Notes under the pieces: model-generated | What the model was told of the DNA's origin: nothing | The model's input: only the letters and a program-made list of their open reading frames with translations | The model's database searches: none | In this document: positions 31,563 through 45,360 of the stretch, piece by piece | Position numbering within the stretch: the stretch's first letter is position 1 | How the letters are laid out: every line of letters begins with the position of its first letter | Position numbers and translations under genes: made by a program | Assembly (NCBI GenBank): GCA_016165875.1 | Contig: JABBOT010000014.1 | Location: 8,424,727-8,488,726 of the forward strand | Direction of reading: 5' to 3' | DNA from: Acanthopleura granulata | Taxonomy: Eukaryota; Mollusca; Polyplacophora; Chitonida; Chitonidae | Length of the DNA: 64,000 nucleotides

Positions 31563-33925
31563 AATCGGGTAGGTCTCCCAAAAAAGGTCATCCACGATCC
31601 AAACATGAATCTCCCATTGGCCTCCCTCCATAATGACTTCCTTACACAAAATTATACAGTGGAATTATCGAGGTCTTAAAATAAATTTTCTTGAAATAAC
31701 ATCGCTAGTTCAACCTTTAAATCCATTTGACCTTTGTCTTCAGAAAACTCACCTGAAGACATCTGACAAAGATAAAATATCACTGAAAAATTATACACTA
31801 TATAGCACTTATTCTAATGAGGAAGAGCGACCTTGTGGCGGCTCCTCTATTTTAGTGAATAATAATATAATTTACAGCCCTGCTGCTCTCGAAAATAATC
31901 ACTTTGTGTTCAGTTTATGTTCCTCCTCGTTCTTCTTTGTCATTTTGGCAGTTGCATAATTTAAAAGACCAACTGCGTCTTCGTCTAAACGGATGATAAA
32001 TGATAGGCTTGTTTGGTTTCTTGAAACCATTCAAACATTGAATTCTTTATATGTAGATGATTTCCTGATATGCTACCGTGCGGACAAAATTTGAACAATA
32101 TCGAGCGGTAACTGCATCTTTGTCTGAATAAGACCGAGAAATGGGCAGTTGCCAATGGTTTTAGATTTTCTACCTCTAAAACCGTCGGTATGCATTTCTG
32201 TAATAAAGGGAAACTTCATCTAGACCCTAAGGTTAAAGTTTGTGGTGAACCAGTGAAGATTGTTGGGGAAAATAAATTTTAAGGGGTTATATTCGATAGT
32301 AAATTACCTTTTATACCTCACATAAAAACGCTTAAAGGTAAATGTACAAAGGCGCTGGATATAATTAAGGTCGTGTCTAGCACCGATTGGGGTACTGACC
32401 GATCAGTTTTACTTAGAACACACCAGAGAACGGTATAAATTAAGCTGGACTATGGGTCCTTCATTTATGGTTCCGCTAGGAAATCATATCTTAAAATGTT
32501 GCATCCGGTTCATCACCATGTTTTGAGGCTCAGCCTTGGTGCGTTTAGAACCTCACCAGTAGAGAGTTTAGACGTAAAGGCTAATGAGCCTTCTTTATTT
32601 CACAGGCGTATAAAACTCAGCCTTCAATACGTTACAAAACTTAAAGCTCACCCACCAAATCCTGCCTACGACTGTGTTTTTAATCCGTCATATGTAGATA
32701 AATATAATAAATGTCCCAGCAAGACTCCGTCGTTTGGTCTTCCTCTTGGGGACCATATTGTGAAAGCTAACATCAAGCTGGAGGACATAGTCCCGGTTTC
32801 CTTTCTGGAATCTCCTCCTTGGCTTCTTCCACAACCTAAATTAATATTTGATCTACGTCAACATATGAAATCCGATTCAAACCCTCTTATAATTCAGCAA
32901 GGTTTCGCTGAATTTCAGGCTAATTATCCGGATTATAAATTTATATATACTGACAGGTCAAAAGATGGAACAGGGTCGCGACTGCGGCTGTCTTGGAACA
33001 GCGAGTCACCTCTCTTCGCCTTTCATCCTCGTCTTCACTCTTTTCTGCCGAGGCCAGTGATATGCAGTGATTCGTTGTCCAGCCTTTTGGAAATGGAACA
33101 AAATAAATTAAAAAATCTGTTAATACTACAAATATTAGCCATTCATAGAAATTTAATTAAAAGAGGTAAAGATATTATATTCTGTTGGATACCAAGTCAT
33201 ACTGGTATTCACGGAAACACAGTCGCAGACAGGGAAGCGAAAGCTGCTCTTAATAAACCCACATCTAAGATTAACATTCCTTGTACTGATTTTAAATGTA
33301 ATTTTCTTAAATATATTCGTCGCCTTTGGCAGGGTGAATGAAACCTGCAGGTCGATAACACACTGCATGCCTTTCACTATGTCATAGGCTAGAATTCTTT
33401 TATTTTTGGTATGTCTCGTGGAGACCAAGTAGTTTAGCAAGATGCCGTGTTGGGCATTCTCGTCTAACAGACCATTTTATCCTGGATAGGAGCAGTGCTC
33501 CCGAGTGTGTTGGATGTGGTGCTGAATACGGCATCAAACATATCCTGGTTGACTGTGTAGACTTTGCCCATGTTCGGCAAAGATTCTACACAGTAAACCC
33601 CATATATGATTTGTTCGACTGCATCGCTATCATAAAATATTTGAAGGTTATTGGCCTATATCATAAAATATAAATTTTATTGTCATAAATATTTAAAGAG
33701 CAAAAGTCATAAAATTTCCTAGATATGCTGGTTTTCGAGTTTTAACTGTTTTGGTTTTTCTTACCTGATTTTAACCATGTCCGAACATTTTTGTTTCGCT
33801 TTGGATATTCTCACGTCCAGATGGAAAACCTGAATCGTCTCGTGTTTCCACCTTGTTCTCGCCACGATATGGCTGAAATATTGCCGATGTGGCGTTAAAC
33901 CATAATCATTCATTCATTCATCCCA
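31563..33925 (+). mobile_element. I-group LINE, 5'-truncated and internally deleted copy
   Basis: Begins at the C-terminal end of ORF1 (TAGGTCTCCCAAAAAAGGTC) and ends with the hairpin and CATT tail (33856-33921). It resembles family B more than E1-E5. No clear target-site duplication was found. Much of the endonuclease and most of the reverse transcriptase are deleted. Confidence 0.85.
31633..33672 (+). pseudogene. LINE ORF2, internally deleted
   Basis: Starts at a preserved TAATG (31631-31635). Endonuclease residues ~1-80 are open to 31890. It then skips part of the domain (continuing to about 31980) and joins sequence equal to MINDRLVWFLET, then another deletion to the YVDDFLICY region (about 32046). 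Frameshifts occur at 32090 and 32279. 32496-33341 is an open 281-aa piece covering the linker and part of RNase H, but the AEARAIL catalytic segment is partly deleted (about 33045-33060). The C-terminal zinc-finger region ends at a stop at about 33671. Confidence 0.8.
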
Positions 33926-34720
33926 GACGACCGCAAAGGAAGCTAGCATAAGATGGACTTGAACTGAAAGGGACCGCATTGGTTAGGGCCTCAGTCACTG
34001 AGATGCGATGTCCCCTCGGTAACCGAGTCTCCAAGGCGCGGCATACGGCGACTATTCTCAGATCACTATAGAGGGGCAGGAGGCTTTTCGCGAGAAACAA
34101 AACTGTGGGGAGATGAGCGAGATGTTAAAACCTGGATTAGACCAGCTGGGGGTTTGTGAATTGCTCATTTGCGGTGCAAACTATTAGTCACCATTGTGTT
34201 GTATTGAGGTGTCTCAGGCATGGAATGTTGAAAACTGCGTATAAATTCCCGCTCATACAAATGTGAAACGTGAGCGTCGCTGGCAAAGACACCTTGTTTA
34301 ATGCAAATTCCTACGTCTGAGCAATCTGGGACTGCAATTTTCTTTAACTTGTACAATCTAGATCTAGGTAGTACTTCAAAAATATATATAAACTGATAGA
34401 CGAGTTTTGTGCGTATTCGCCATATATCTTCAGAGAGTGCGTCTCTCTGTTCAGATAGGATTACTACTGTGACAGACAACTGGTAATTCCACATATGCAT
34501 TAAACACCAAGGTTGGACAGATCTAAACGCCAAAGCTGATTAGCTCCCGAAGATTAAGTCCGTGTTTCCTCCCTGGCCCTGCGGACCCTGGGGAAATCGA
34601 AAAAGCCAGAACCATCACCAGGACGCTCATACTACCAGTTTGTGAAATCGAACAGATGACTACATTACACGGGTTTTATGTTCACGCTTTTGACTAAATG
34701 CACGAGATTATATGAACGTG
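33926..34720. other. Intergenic, nothing recognised
   Basis: An open frame of 122 codons lies at 34533-34165 (minus), but it has no motif I recognise. I do not call it a gene. Confidence 0.4.
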
Positions 34721-34721
34721 A

Positions 34722-34895
34722 AATTGAATGAATGATTATGGCTGGACGCAAGGTCGGTGAAATTTCAGTCATATCGAGGCGTGAGTATGCTTCAAAAAGG
34801 AATCCGTGAATGGTTTTCAACGCGATGCATGACTGAATGATTATGGTCTAACGCCACATCGGCCATGGTTCAGCCCTATAGTGGCAACAACATTC
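34722..34895 (-). repeat. Two LINE 3'-tail remnants
   Basis: TGAATGAATGATTATGGCTG at about 34724 and TGAATGATTATGGTCTAACG then CCACATCGGCCATGG at about 34833 are complements of the LINE tail and hairpin. They are about 110 bp apart, both diverged and both severely 5'-truncated. Confidence 0.65.
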
Positions 34896-36530
34896 AAATA
34901 CAATTCAAATTCGGACATATGTAAAACCACTTAAAGAACAAAATCGCGTTTATATTGTGAAAATAATTTTAATCTTCGCAATTATTTACGTGTTTATACT
35001 ACAACTTATTTGACATTTGTTATATGCGAATCATTCTGAGTACGGCTTGAAAGGTAGGCTTTAGCGAACATCAAAGGATCAAATAAACGCAATGTTATGG
35101 ATCTGTGAAACTATTTAAGCTTCATTGCTATCGAAATATGTAAAACGCATACAGATCAGGTGTTTCTCGTGCTGCTCATGTGTTACCACTAAAAGCGACT
35201 GTAATGGTAAAACCAGCGAAGAAGTATCGGAGTTAGGTGAAGCGCACACTTGTTAACATTGTACATTTGGGATTAATACTACATCCTGTTTTCACATTCT
35301 TTCGTGCATTACTCTTTGCCATTTTAATCATATGTCACAGAAGATACCTAGTTGCATGATAGCAAATTTAGAACACAAATATAGAAAAGTTATCAACGAA
35401 AATTTTAGTTGAAATTTAATGCTGGCATGCAATCTCAATTTTTGATTAACCACTGTTTTACACGTGAAAAATCTATCTTACATTGTCAAGAGATGAAATC
35501 TAAGCCTTGAAACCTGCCGTCAACCATAAAAAAATCACTCCGGGTTATTGATTGCGAATTCCAGTTCCAAAACAACGTTCAACAAAAACAAAGAACAAAG
35601 AAAGGTATAGAAAGTAAGAAATTAGAAGATAGTCCAGTTGAGAAAAACAACATTCTAGTTTCTGTGGAGTTGAGATTTTGGGAACGTCGGTATCTGTGAA
35701 CTGTACCCGTAAGATTTATTCAAACACAGGTAGTGGCGTTTGATGGGGATATTCGAGATTATTTTCACTGCTCTAAGTTTCACTCGCATACATACAATAA
35801 GTGTGACGCTTGTTAACTACAAAACGATGAATCCGGCGCGTTTCTGAAATCTTCATCTTTTAAACTTCACCATGCAGTTCGACTAAAGCCAGACGACCTA
35901 ATACAGCAATAACTGTAATCATGGGTAACATGATTTGTCGGAAACTCAATGTGCAATTGGAGCACGATACAATACCTCCATTCAGACAGCGGGCAGGCAG
36001 TAATCAGGACTTTGCGCCACTAATTCCCATTGCCGTGGAAATAAATTGTCCAATATAGCGATTTGAATGGCGATCGATTATAAAGCCAGCCACTTTCCCA
36101 CCCATCCATCTTCATTTCGCTTGATCTCTCCGACACCATTATACAGGTATTATCGTTGGAAGTCTCAACATTATACTGCAGGTTGTGGGGGTCAGAAAGA
36201 GGTTGGCAATTTAGAGGTAATCCTAAGGTTTAGGCCACCTGTCTGCTCTTGGTTGTCATGGTTACTGGTATCTATTTCTACTAAACTGAAGATAGCGTGA
36301 AGGACGTGGACATCTTCTTTGTCGACTGGGATAATTTATTTTCCGAAAGACATTAAAGAGTTCGGCGTAGGGATCACTTTCGGGACAAGGTTTATGCACA
36401 AGGGAAAACACTCCGCCTCATTCCGGTGCTGCGAGTTTTCTCCCTTGACGAGAGCAAAGCCACTGAGCCCTGAGAATATTCGCTTCTATGCGCTGGTTGC
36501 GGGGAAACCATCTCAAGTACCGCCAAAGCA
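34896..36530. other. Intergenic, nothing recognised
   Basis: AT-rich; no supported gene or repeat. Open frames at 36067-36300 and 36319-36534 have no known motif. Confidence 0.45.
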
Positions 36531-36531
36531 T

Positions 36532-36638
36532 TAATCCAGCCCGAGCTAGGCTTGAACTCTCATCGCCCTCATTAATGGAAAGCTTTTCAGTCCTTCTGTG
36601 CTAACGTCCGAACCTGTCCGCCACGGAAGTCCCCAAAT
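36532..36638 (-). repeat. SINE-A head fragment
   Basis: Minus strand: GGACAGGTTCGGACGTTAGC (A-box position), then GAGTTCAAGCCTAGCTCGGG (B box and the following CTGG stem). It lacks the central block and tail. It lies directly beside a complete SINE-A. Confidence 0.5.
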
Positions 36639-36643
36639 GCATG

Positions 36644-36915
36644 CCATATTTATTTATCTATTTGATTGGTGTTTTACGCCGTACTCAGGAATATTTCACT
36701 TACACGACGGCGGCCGGCATTATGGTATGAGGAAACCGGGCAGCACCCGCGGGGAAACCCACGGCTAACCGTAGTTTCTGACAGACCTTTCCACGTGCGA
36801 CCGCCGATCAAGCCAGTCTAGGCTGGACTTGAACTCATAGCGACCGTATTGATGACAGGCTCCGGGGTCATCACGCTTCATTCGCGCGCTAACCCCTAGG
36901 CCAAAGAGGCCGTCA
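36644..36915 (-). mobile_element. SINE-A copy, full length
   Basis: Minus strand: head GACGGCCTCTTTGGCCTAGG, B box GAGTTCAAGTCC, central block CCGTGGGTTTCCCCGCGGGT and GCTGCCCGGTTTCC. The tail is CCGTCGTGTAAGTGAAATAT, TCCTGAGTACGGCGTAAAAC then ACCAATCAAATAGATAAATA. The central block is more complete than in the copy at 24221. A target-site duplication was not resolved. Confidence 0.85.
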
Positions 36916-38435
36916 ATGTGCACTAAGGTTTAGATGCTACAATGAGACCTTGCAATGTTAATTACACGGAGGGATAAAGGTTTTGCTTCCAAACACTACT
37001 GCAATACCTCACAAAGATATAGGAAAGTGAACAAAACACTTATCTATATATAAAGACTACATCAAAGAAAAGAAAACAAACGCAATGACGACATCATCGT
37101 TCACAAATGGCAGCACATATCCGGAGAAACACGGCCTCATGTCAGTTTACTCATGTAACCCACGTTCGAATGAACTCTATAGTTGATTTATACAATCATG
37201 TAATTTAACGCGTATGTAGTATGCGAAATCTAAGTGTTGGACAGTCACTTTTAAAATCCTGAACACGTCTGTGGGCCAGGGACGAGGACGAATTTCACGG
37301 TTCCCAGCAGACTCACTCTAAGGGCCCTATGGCATGAGGTAAGTGAAAAGAAAAACACACTCCAAGTCAGAGTCCCACTCCAAGTTTGATTTATTTTCCC
37401 CCAACGTTCGGTTACCTAAAAAAGGCCAGGAGTAAAACATGCTTTACTGCTCTCCGTTAATACATAAAATTTTGACTCATGCAAGATAAAGGGTTAATAT
37501 AATTCTCCACATAATTTTCTTAGAGCAATCTCGCAATTTTTCCCGCTCGGGTATTTAAAACCAAAATTAACCCTAACTTTTAGTCCATATTAATCAGCTT
37601 CATAAAACAGTGAACAAAGTCTGAGTACAAGCACTTCTAACTTCGTAAGTTGCGTTTACATTTGATGGGTGACTGCACACTGGGACATGAAATGAAACGT
37701 GTACCTTCGCAACAATGTTTAAACACATGATAGCATAACGCAGCTTTCATCGCTATTGAGACAGTTTCTTTAAAATACATCTAGATCAATGAACAGCCGA
37801 CTTGAGGGCGTAAATTGTCAGATTTTAGATCACTTCAAATCTTCATACATGCACGAGATATCTTATCTCTAGATAGTGTCACGACATTAAAATGTTTCCG
37901 TTCAATCTACGCAACAACGTAATTTACACAGAATTTACCCGTGGCATGCAGAACTCGGTCTTTTAATGTACTGCTTAGTGGCTTGAAAGAGAACATCGTA
38001 GAGTGCTTACCTATCAGCTAAAAATTTAAGGGAAGTTAGTACAAAGCATATACTACAGACGAAATACTCCTCAAGCAAACAAACCATACATACATGTAAT
38101 GTTAGACACTGATCAGCGGCATATCAACAGCATGTGAAACACTCTCTCCCCAAATTTTTACGCTTCTTCCCTGAGAGAAGATGCATTCGAAAACCTTACC
38201 TAACAAAAACCATCAGTGAGCATCACTTTTATCACACGGCCAACCACACGATATTCACCGGGAAAGGTTCAGAAAATCTGACACGCCGTCTGACATCAAC
38301 AATCTCCGGCAATCATGTACACAAACGTATGTCTGGCGAAAAGGGCTTATTTTACCTCCATCCTGAAGAGCGCCATGTGTATACTAATAAACTCACGTGG
38401 TATCGCTTTTCAGCTGGACTACACTCAATTAGAAC
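36916..38435. other. Intergenic, nothing recognised
   Basis: No supported gene. The imperfect doublet CACTCCAAGTCAGAGTC / CACTCCAAGTTTGATTT near 37360-37390 is the only local repeat seen. Confidence 0.45.
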
Positions 38436-39105
38436 TTTTTTCCATTACCCCCCGTAGGGTTCCCGGGAGTGAAAAGAATAGCGCCCCAGTTCTCTAGGCT
38501 AGTTTGTCGTACGAGGCGACTAACCTAGGCCTGTCCCGTGTGGTTCCGGTGGAAAGAATAGTTCCACAGCCTCCCCGGGCTTGTCGTACAAAGCGACTAA
38601 AAGGGGCAACCTGTTTGCCGTAGGTTGCGACCCGTGATGGGGGAGGACGGGATCCTGGTGGCTGAGGGCGGGTTGATCTTGCGAGATCCTCACGCCCAAC
38701 ACTCCACTTCGGCCCTTACTTCTCCAAAGACGGTCGGCCGGAGGGCCCGATGCGATCAATCGGCTTGTCACGCCTGCCTCTGCGTGGTTCCAAAACTTCC
38801 CTATATAAACACACTTTAGAGAACAAGTGATTTTTCTCAAATTTCGTTCGTGGGATTGCGCTTGAGGCGGTGGCTGTAGGGTCACTCAAGTAGTCCGTGT
38901 CTAATGTGCAACCTCCTTCATAGGGTGGGTGATGGAGGAGCTCGGGTGGGGAATGGGGTGTGCATATTAAGGCCATCTATTTGAGTATACCCCATGTGGA
39001 ATCCTTGGTGTCTTTCCTGTTGGGTATCCCCAGGTTCAGGCATCGCCCTTGTTGGCACTCCGTGGTGGGTGGGGAACACGTGGGGTGAATCACGAACTTT
39101 TTATT

Positions 39106-40455
39106 ATGAATCCCCTAAACCTTTCAAAAAATGTTTCTAATTTGCGATCGTCTTCTCAGCCAAATTCAGGGGCTGATAAAAAGAGGAAGCTGGAGGCTTT
39201 ATCAGATCCTCTAGACATTGGACAGGAAAGTTGGCCGACTTTTATTGTTCTCTCAACGAAGAGTGAACAAAAGCCGGCCTCGAAAATACATCCTTTTCTT
39301 TTGAAGAGGGCTTTGGAGGGTGCAGCAGGCACTTTAAAAAACGTTAAAAAGCTGCGATCCGGAGGCATTTTAACCGAATCTTTCCGGAAACAACAATCTA
39401 AAAATTTACTATCATTGAATAAAATTTCCGATATATCTGTTTTTACATCCCCTCACAATACCCTGAACAGTTGTCAGGGAATAATACGTGACAGGGATGG
39501 GGATATCTTTGACCTATCTGAAGAAGAAATCTGCACAGAATTCAAACCACAGAGTGAAGCGTTTCACAACCAAAAAAGCTGGCAACATCCTCAAATGAAA
39601 CACATATCTCATAACGTTTAAAACCACCTCTCTACCATCTACATTGGCCCGTATAGGGTTAATGTCGATTTATACATACCTAACCCGACACGATGTTTTA
39701 CTTCCCAAAAATTTGGTCATGGTAAAGGCCAATGTAAAAATAAACTGGTTTGTTTCAGATGCGGCAGTGAAGGTCATGATGGTTTTGACTGCAGCAGCAC
39801 AGTTAAGTGCTGCAATTGCGGCCGAGATCACATGGCCTCCTCTAAGGACTGTCCTCTTTTCATTAAAGAAGAACAAATAATCACTTTAAAAACTAAGAAC
39901 AACATTTCCTATCAGGAGGCCCGCAAACTAGCCTCACTTTCGAGTACGCCACCGCAGACTACGTTTGCCAATGTAGTCAAGCGAGCTGAAACATCTGTTG
40001 CAACTCAAACTTCCTTGACTTGGCCCATTGGAAACGAGAAACCTAGTCCGATCACTGTGGAAAGTTCAGCTCAACCTGAACGGAACTCCTGCTCAACCCA
40101 GACCATCACAGTACAAGAAATAAAAAAAGTAAACAATGCAAAACAAACCGATAAACCTGAACCTCAGCCCTCTAAAAATCATAATGACAAAAACAAGTCC
40201 AAAAGTACAACTCCAAGTAGTAATATTAAAACCAGTAAACCGAGTGGCCCTACAGAACGTCTGTCTAAGGCCACAAGAGATCCTGTCCAAATATTTAACA
40301 GGTTTGGATCGTTGGAGGACGTTGTCTCTTCAACATCAGATGCGGATGTGATGGATACATCACCCGCACCAGGGAGATCTTCCAGCCGATCTCCAAGGAA
40401 AGGTCGTCCACGGTGCAAACATATAGAGAAATCTCCTATACGCCGCCCTCCGTAA
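39106..40455 (+). pseudogene. LINE E2 ORF1, broken
   Basis: ATG at 39106. Open to 39621 with the RRM-like start, then a deletion near 39553 (…KPQSEAFHNQ in place of KPQGVVRVKRF) shifts the frame. A second short deletion near 39640 removes part of PSYIYIGPY. The knuckle region continues; the first knuckle reads TSQKFGHGKGQC and so lacks its second cysteine, as in E5. From 39832 the frame is open to the normal C-terminus, ending at TAATG (40453-40457). Confidence 0.85.
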
Positions 40456-43400
40456 TGTCTACATACGACAAAATTATACAGTGGAATTGTCGAGGTCTTA
40501 AGGTTAATTTGATTGAAATAACACAGATGGTCCAATCATTAAATCCTATTGCCCTTTGTCTTCAGGAAACTCACCTGAAGACATCTGACAAAGATAAAAT
40601 AACTCTGAAAAATTATTCACTTTATAGTACATTTTGTCACGAAGAAGAGCGAGCTGCAGGCGGCTCCTCTATCTTCATAAATAACAATATTATCCACAGT
40701 CCTGTTGCTCTGGATACAGAGCTTCAGGCTGTGGCCGTTCGTGTGTCATTGTCTAAGACAGTCACTTTGTGTTCGGTTTATATTCCGCCGAACACTTCTT
40801 TGTCAGTTTTACAGTTACATAATTTGAAAGAACAATTACCTACGCCGTTCATAATAATGGGCGATTTTAATTCCCATAACCCCTTATGGGGAAGTAACAA
40901 TATAAATAATAAGGGCAAGGTAGTAGAAGATTTTTTTAACCAAGGAGGAACTGTGTTATTTCAATGATGGTTCTAATACTCATTTGCATGCGGGTAATGA
41001 CATTTATTCTGCTATCGATCTCGCTATCACCGATCCATCACTTCTCCTGGATTTTTCTTGGAGAGTGCATAAGGATCTTGTGGTAGTGACCATTTTCCTA
41101 TTATCCTAGAGCATGTCACTTCTAATTCTTTAGAACGTGTAGCTAGGTGGAAGTTCGATAAAGCAGATTGGATGGCATTTGAGATGTTCTGTGAGGCTGA
41201 TATCACTCCACAGACTCTCAATGCAGCAGATGACCCTACATGTACATTTAATCAGCTTATATTACGAGCTGCAGATAGAACTATCCCTAAGACCTCGACC
41301 AGTCCAAAATCCAACAGTAAACCGTGGTACGACAATGACTGTCGTAAAGTCATAAAGGACGGTAAAAGGGCCGAACGTATATTCAATCATTGTCCTACTG
41401 ATAAAAAGTTAAACCAGGTTCGTATTCTGGCAGCTAAGGCTCGTCGATTACTTAAGTCCAAGAGACGATCTTGTTGGCGGAACTTTGTTTCAGGCATTAT
41501 GTCCAAAACACCTATGCGTAAAGTCTGGAATATGGTTCAGAAACTTAAGGGCAAAGATAACAAAGCAAAAGTCCAGCACTTGAAAGATGGAGATAAGATA
41601 CTAACTTCTCCATCCGATATAGCTAATAAATTAGGGGAATCAATTTCTAAAAAATCTTCTGAGGAGAATTATACTTCACAATTTCAGCATGTCAAAAACC
41701 AGAAGGAGAAAATGAAATTGCCCTTTTCTTCTAAAAACTTAGAAGATTATAATTGTCCTTTTAATATCGAAGAACTAAAAACTGCACTCAGAAAGGCACT
41801 TGATACTGCATGTGGTCCTGATAATGTATATTATAAATTTCTAAACCATTTACCACCTGAACCACTTGAGACTGTCTTGGACTTATTGAACGATATTTAG
41901 ATAACTGCTAATTTTCCACCCTCATGGAGGGAGGCATGTATTATCCCGGTTCCCAAACCGGGTAAGGATCATAATGATCCAAATAATTACCGTCCCATAG
42001 CTCTTACCAGTTGCGTCTGTAAGACTATAGAACGGATGATAAATGATAGACTTGTTTGGTTTCTTGAAACCAACAAGTTACTATCTAATATCCAATGTGG
42101 TTTTCGTCAAGGTAGATCCACAGTGGATCACCTTGTTCGAGTTGAAATTTTCATTCGCGATGGATTTATTAATAATGAACATGTGGTGTCAATATTTTTT
42201 GACCTTGAAAAGGCCTGCGACACCACATGGAAATATGGCATTTGAAAAAACCTCGCGGATGTGGGCCTTAAAGGTCGATTACCTACATTTATATCCCAAT
42301 TTTTATCAAATCGTCAGTTTAAGGGACGGGTGGGGTCCACTCTTTCGGACTCTTATGAGCAAGAGATGGATGTACCCCAGGGCAGTATCCTTTCACCAAC
42401 ACTGTTCAGCATCAAAATTAATAGCTTTCCCCAAACATTAACATCTGGAACCGAGGGTTGTTTATATGTAGATGGTTTTCTGATATGCTACTGGGCGAAA
42501 AATACGAATAACATCGAGCGGCAACTGCAGCTTTGTCTCAATAAGATCGAGAAATGCGCAGTTGGCAATGGTTTTAGATTTTCTACGTCTAAACCCGTCG
42601 GTATGCATTTCTGTAATAAACGGAAACTTCATCTAGACCCTGAGCTTAAATTTTGTGGTGAACCAGTGAAGACTGTTGGGGAAAATGAATTTTAGGGGTT
42701 ATATTCGATAGTAAACTATCTTTTATACCTCACATAAAAACGCTTAAAGCTAAATGTATAAAGGTTCTGGATATAATTAAGGTCGTGTCTAGCATCGATT
42801 GGGATGCTGACCGATCTGTTTTACTTAATTTATATCGTTCTCTGGTGAGGTCTAAATTTGACTATGGGTCCATCATTTATGGTTCCGCTAGGAAATCATA
42901 TCTTAAAATGTTGGATCCGGTCCATCACCAAGGTCTGAGACTCAGCCTTGGTGCCTTTAGAACTTCACCAGTAGAGAGTTTATACGTGGAGGCCAATGAG
43001 CCTTCTTTACATAACCGACGTATTAAACTCAGCCTTCAATATGCAACAAAGCTTAAAGCTCACCCAAAAAACTATGCCTACGACTGTGTTTTCAATGCAT
43101 CATATGTAGACAAATATACTAAATGTCCTAACAAGATCCCTCCGTTCGGTCTTCGTATACGGGACCATGTTGTGGAAGCTAACATCAAGCTAGAGGAGAT
43201 ATCTCCGGTATCTTTTCCGGAATCTCCTCCCTGGCTTCTTTCACAACCTAAACTAATATTTGCTCTACGCCAACATAATAAATCGAATACAAATCCTCTT
43301 ATAATTCAACAAGCTTTTGCTGAAATTAAGGCTAATTATCCAAATTATAAATTTATATACACTGACGGGTCAAAGGATGGAGACAGGGTTGCGGCTGCGG

Positions 43401-44149
43401 CTGTCTTAGAACAGCGGGTCTCTTCTCTTCGTCTTCCGTCTTCCTCGTCTATCTTTTCTGCAGAAGCCAGGGCTATACTCCTGGCCTTATCATATGTTTC
43501 CTGTGGGCGTGCCCAGAGGGCAATGATATGTAGTGACTCGCTCTCCTGCCTTTTGGCAATGCAGAATAATAGATTCAAAAACCCGCTTATTCTGGAAATT
43601 GTAGCCTTAAATAGAAAATTGATTAAAAGAGGCAAAGATATTATATTCTGTTGGATTCCAAGCCATATTGGTATCCATGGAAACACAGTCGTGGACAGGG
43701 AGGCAAAGGCTGCCCCAAATAAATCCATATCAAAAGTTAAAATCCCGTACACTGATCTTAAATGTAATATTCTTAAGTATATTCGTCGCTTTTGGCAGGA
43801 TGAATGGGACGTGCAGGTGTGTAATAAACTGCACGCTATTCACCCTGTCATTGGCCATAACTCTTATACACTGGGTATGTCTCGTAGAGACCAAGTGGAT
43901 TTAACAAGATGCCGTGTTGGGCATTCTCGTCTAACACACAATTTTATCCTGGATAGGAGCAGTGCTCCCGAGTGTGTTGGATGTGGTGCTGAATACGGCA
44001 TCAAACATATCCTGGTTGACTGTGTGGACTTTGCCCATGTGCGGCAAAGCTTCTACACAGTAAACTCCATATATGATTTGTTTGACAGCATCGCTGGCGA
44101 CGCTGTCATAAAATATTTAAAGGTCATTGACCTGTATCATAAAATATAA
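40455..44149 (+). pseudogene. LINE E2 ORF2, broken
   Basis: Endonuclease open to about 40930, where an extra T in a T run shifts the frame. A second indel lies near 41080. The linker (41172-41900) ends at TAG replacing a tryptophan codon (…LLNDI-stop). RT pieces follow: 42036-42245 ends at TGA, with AYD changed to ACD. 42261-42695 has YVDD changed to YVDG, losing a catalytic aspartate, and ends at a frameshift. 42785-44149 is an open 454-aa piece with RNase H and the C-terminal zinc finger complete. Confidence 0.9.
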
Positions 44150-44398
44150 ATTTTACTTTCATAAATACTCGTCACAGAACTTCCTCAATATGCTGGTTTT
44201 CGAGTTTTAACTGTTTTGGTTTTCTTACCTGATTTTAATCATGTCCGTACGTTTTTGGTTTGTTTTTAATGTTCTCACATCCCTGGCGAAAACCTGAACT
44301 GTCTCGTGGTTCCACCTTGTTCTCGCCACGACATGGCTGAGATATTGCCGATGTGGCGTTAAGCCATAATCATTCATTCATTCATTTTTTCCATTACC

Positions 44399-45330
44399 GT
44401 TTCGCGAAAAAGTAGCAATATACATGCCCACTAAGAAGGCAGGTTATAATACAGTAAAATTAGGTAAACGATAGGCAGTGATGTTATTAGCAGTTTATTA
44501 TGTCTCTAGGCTAGAATCGGTCAAATTGCATGATATGTAAAACCGTACCCTTATATTTTAGTACTGATGTGGGTTTTCGGGAATTGCATTTTTCCGACGA
44601 TTTCGATAGGGCTTCCAGTGACCTATAACAATCTGTCTGAATTCGATACCAGTTACAGATGAGGTATCTGGCGTATCCAAAGACCATGTCCACAAGGTCT
44701 TGGCCTTTTGTATTCACTTCCAAAGTCACTGTGTTGCGCCACCGTTCGGCGTTATGGCAAATTCTATGGGCTCGAAGGTGGTAAGTTTAGTGAAATTTCC
44801 GCTCGTTGGCCAAGTAATGGGAAAGGTCACTCACCTCAGATATAGTTGTTTTAAGTCATTCTTTCCACGTGGGTCATTGGCACGTGCTGGAGCAGTCAGA
44901 TGAAGTTTGCACTATTTGATGTAAGCGGCCGAAGATGGCCGATGTCTACCCGGTTTAGGGGAAGCTCTTGTCATTCAAATTTAGCTCAAGATTCTTCAGT
45001 GAGTGAAAAACCCCGAGAATTTACGGAAGGCTTCATCGCTTGGGATTTACACACATTTTACATCGTGGAGGCTAGTGCAGGTGAACCTCACTTTTGTTCA
45101 TTTGTTTAGTAAAAAACTGGCTGAGTTGCACGTCTAACGGAAAACAGGAACTATAGGGAAGCTTAGCCAAAATTTATGGTACCATAATGAAGACTTAAGT
45201 GTGAAATAAATTATAAATGATAAGGCAAGTGGCCTAATATATATTCAGACTATGTTCTTTTTTTTAAATTGTACCACTTTTATTTTAGTACCCGGTATTC
45301 CTGATTTCGACAGAATTTGTGGAGCTTTTC
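44399..45330. other. Intergenic, nothing recognised
   Basis: Short open frames (44511-44729 minus; 44700-44903 and 44900-45109 plus) without motifs I can name. Part may belong to the decayed DNA transposon that follows. Confidence 0.4.
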
Positions 45331-45360
45331 TAGAGACAGAAGCGCCTGCAATCTGGAAGC

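Larger units (their letters stand above)
38450..44384 (+). mobile_element. I-group LINE, full-length decayed copy E2
   Basis: About 5.9 kb with both ends. The target-site duplication is TTTTTTCCATTACC at 38436-38449 and 44385-44398; the exact 5' start is uncertain by a base or two because of a C run. It is very similar to E1, but both ORFs carry frameshifts and stops. The 3' UTR stem has one mismatch (44195-44203 against 44286-44294), and the terminal hairpin and CATT tail are present. Confidence 0.93.

Noticed and set aside
34165..34533. 122-aa minus-strand open frame
   Set aside because: No recognisable domain or repeat relation; length is compatible with chance in AT-rich DNA.
38134..38457. 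107-aa plus-strand open frame just upstream of E2
   Set aside because: Low-complexity, histidine/serine-rich translation of AT-rich sequence without motif; it runs into the E2 5' end.
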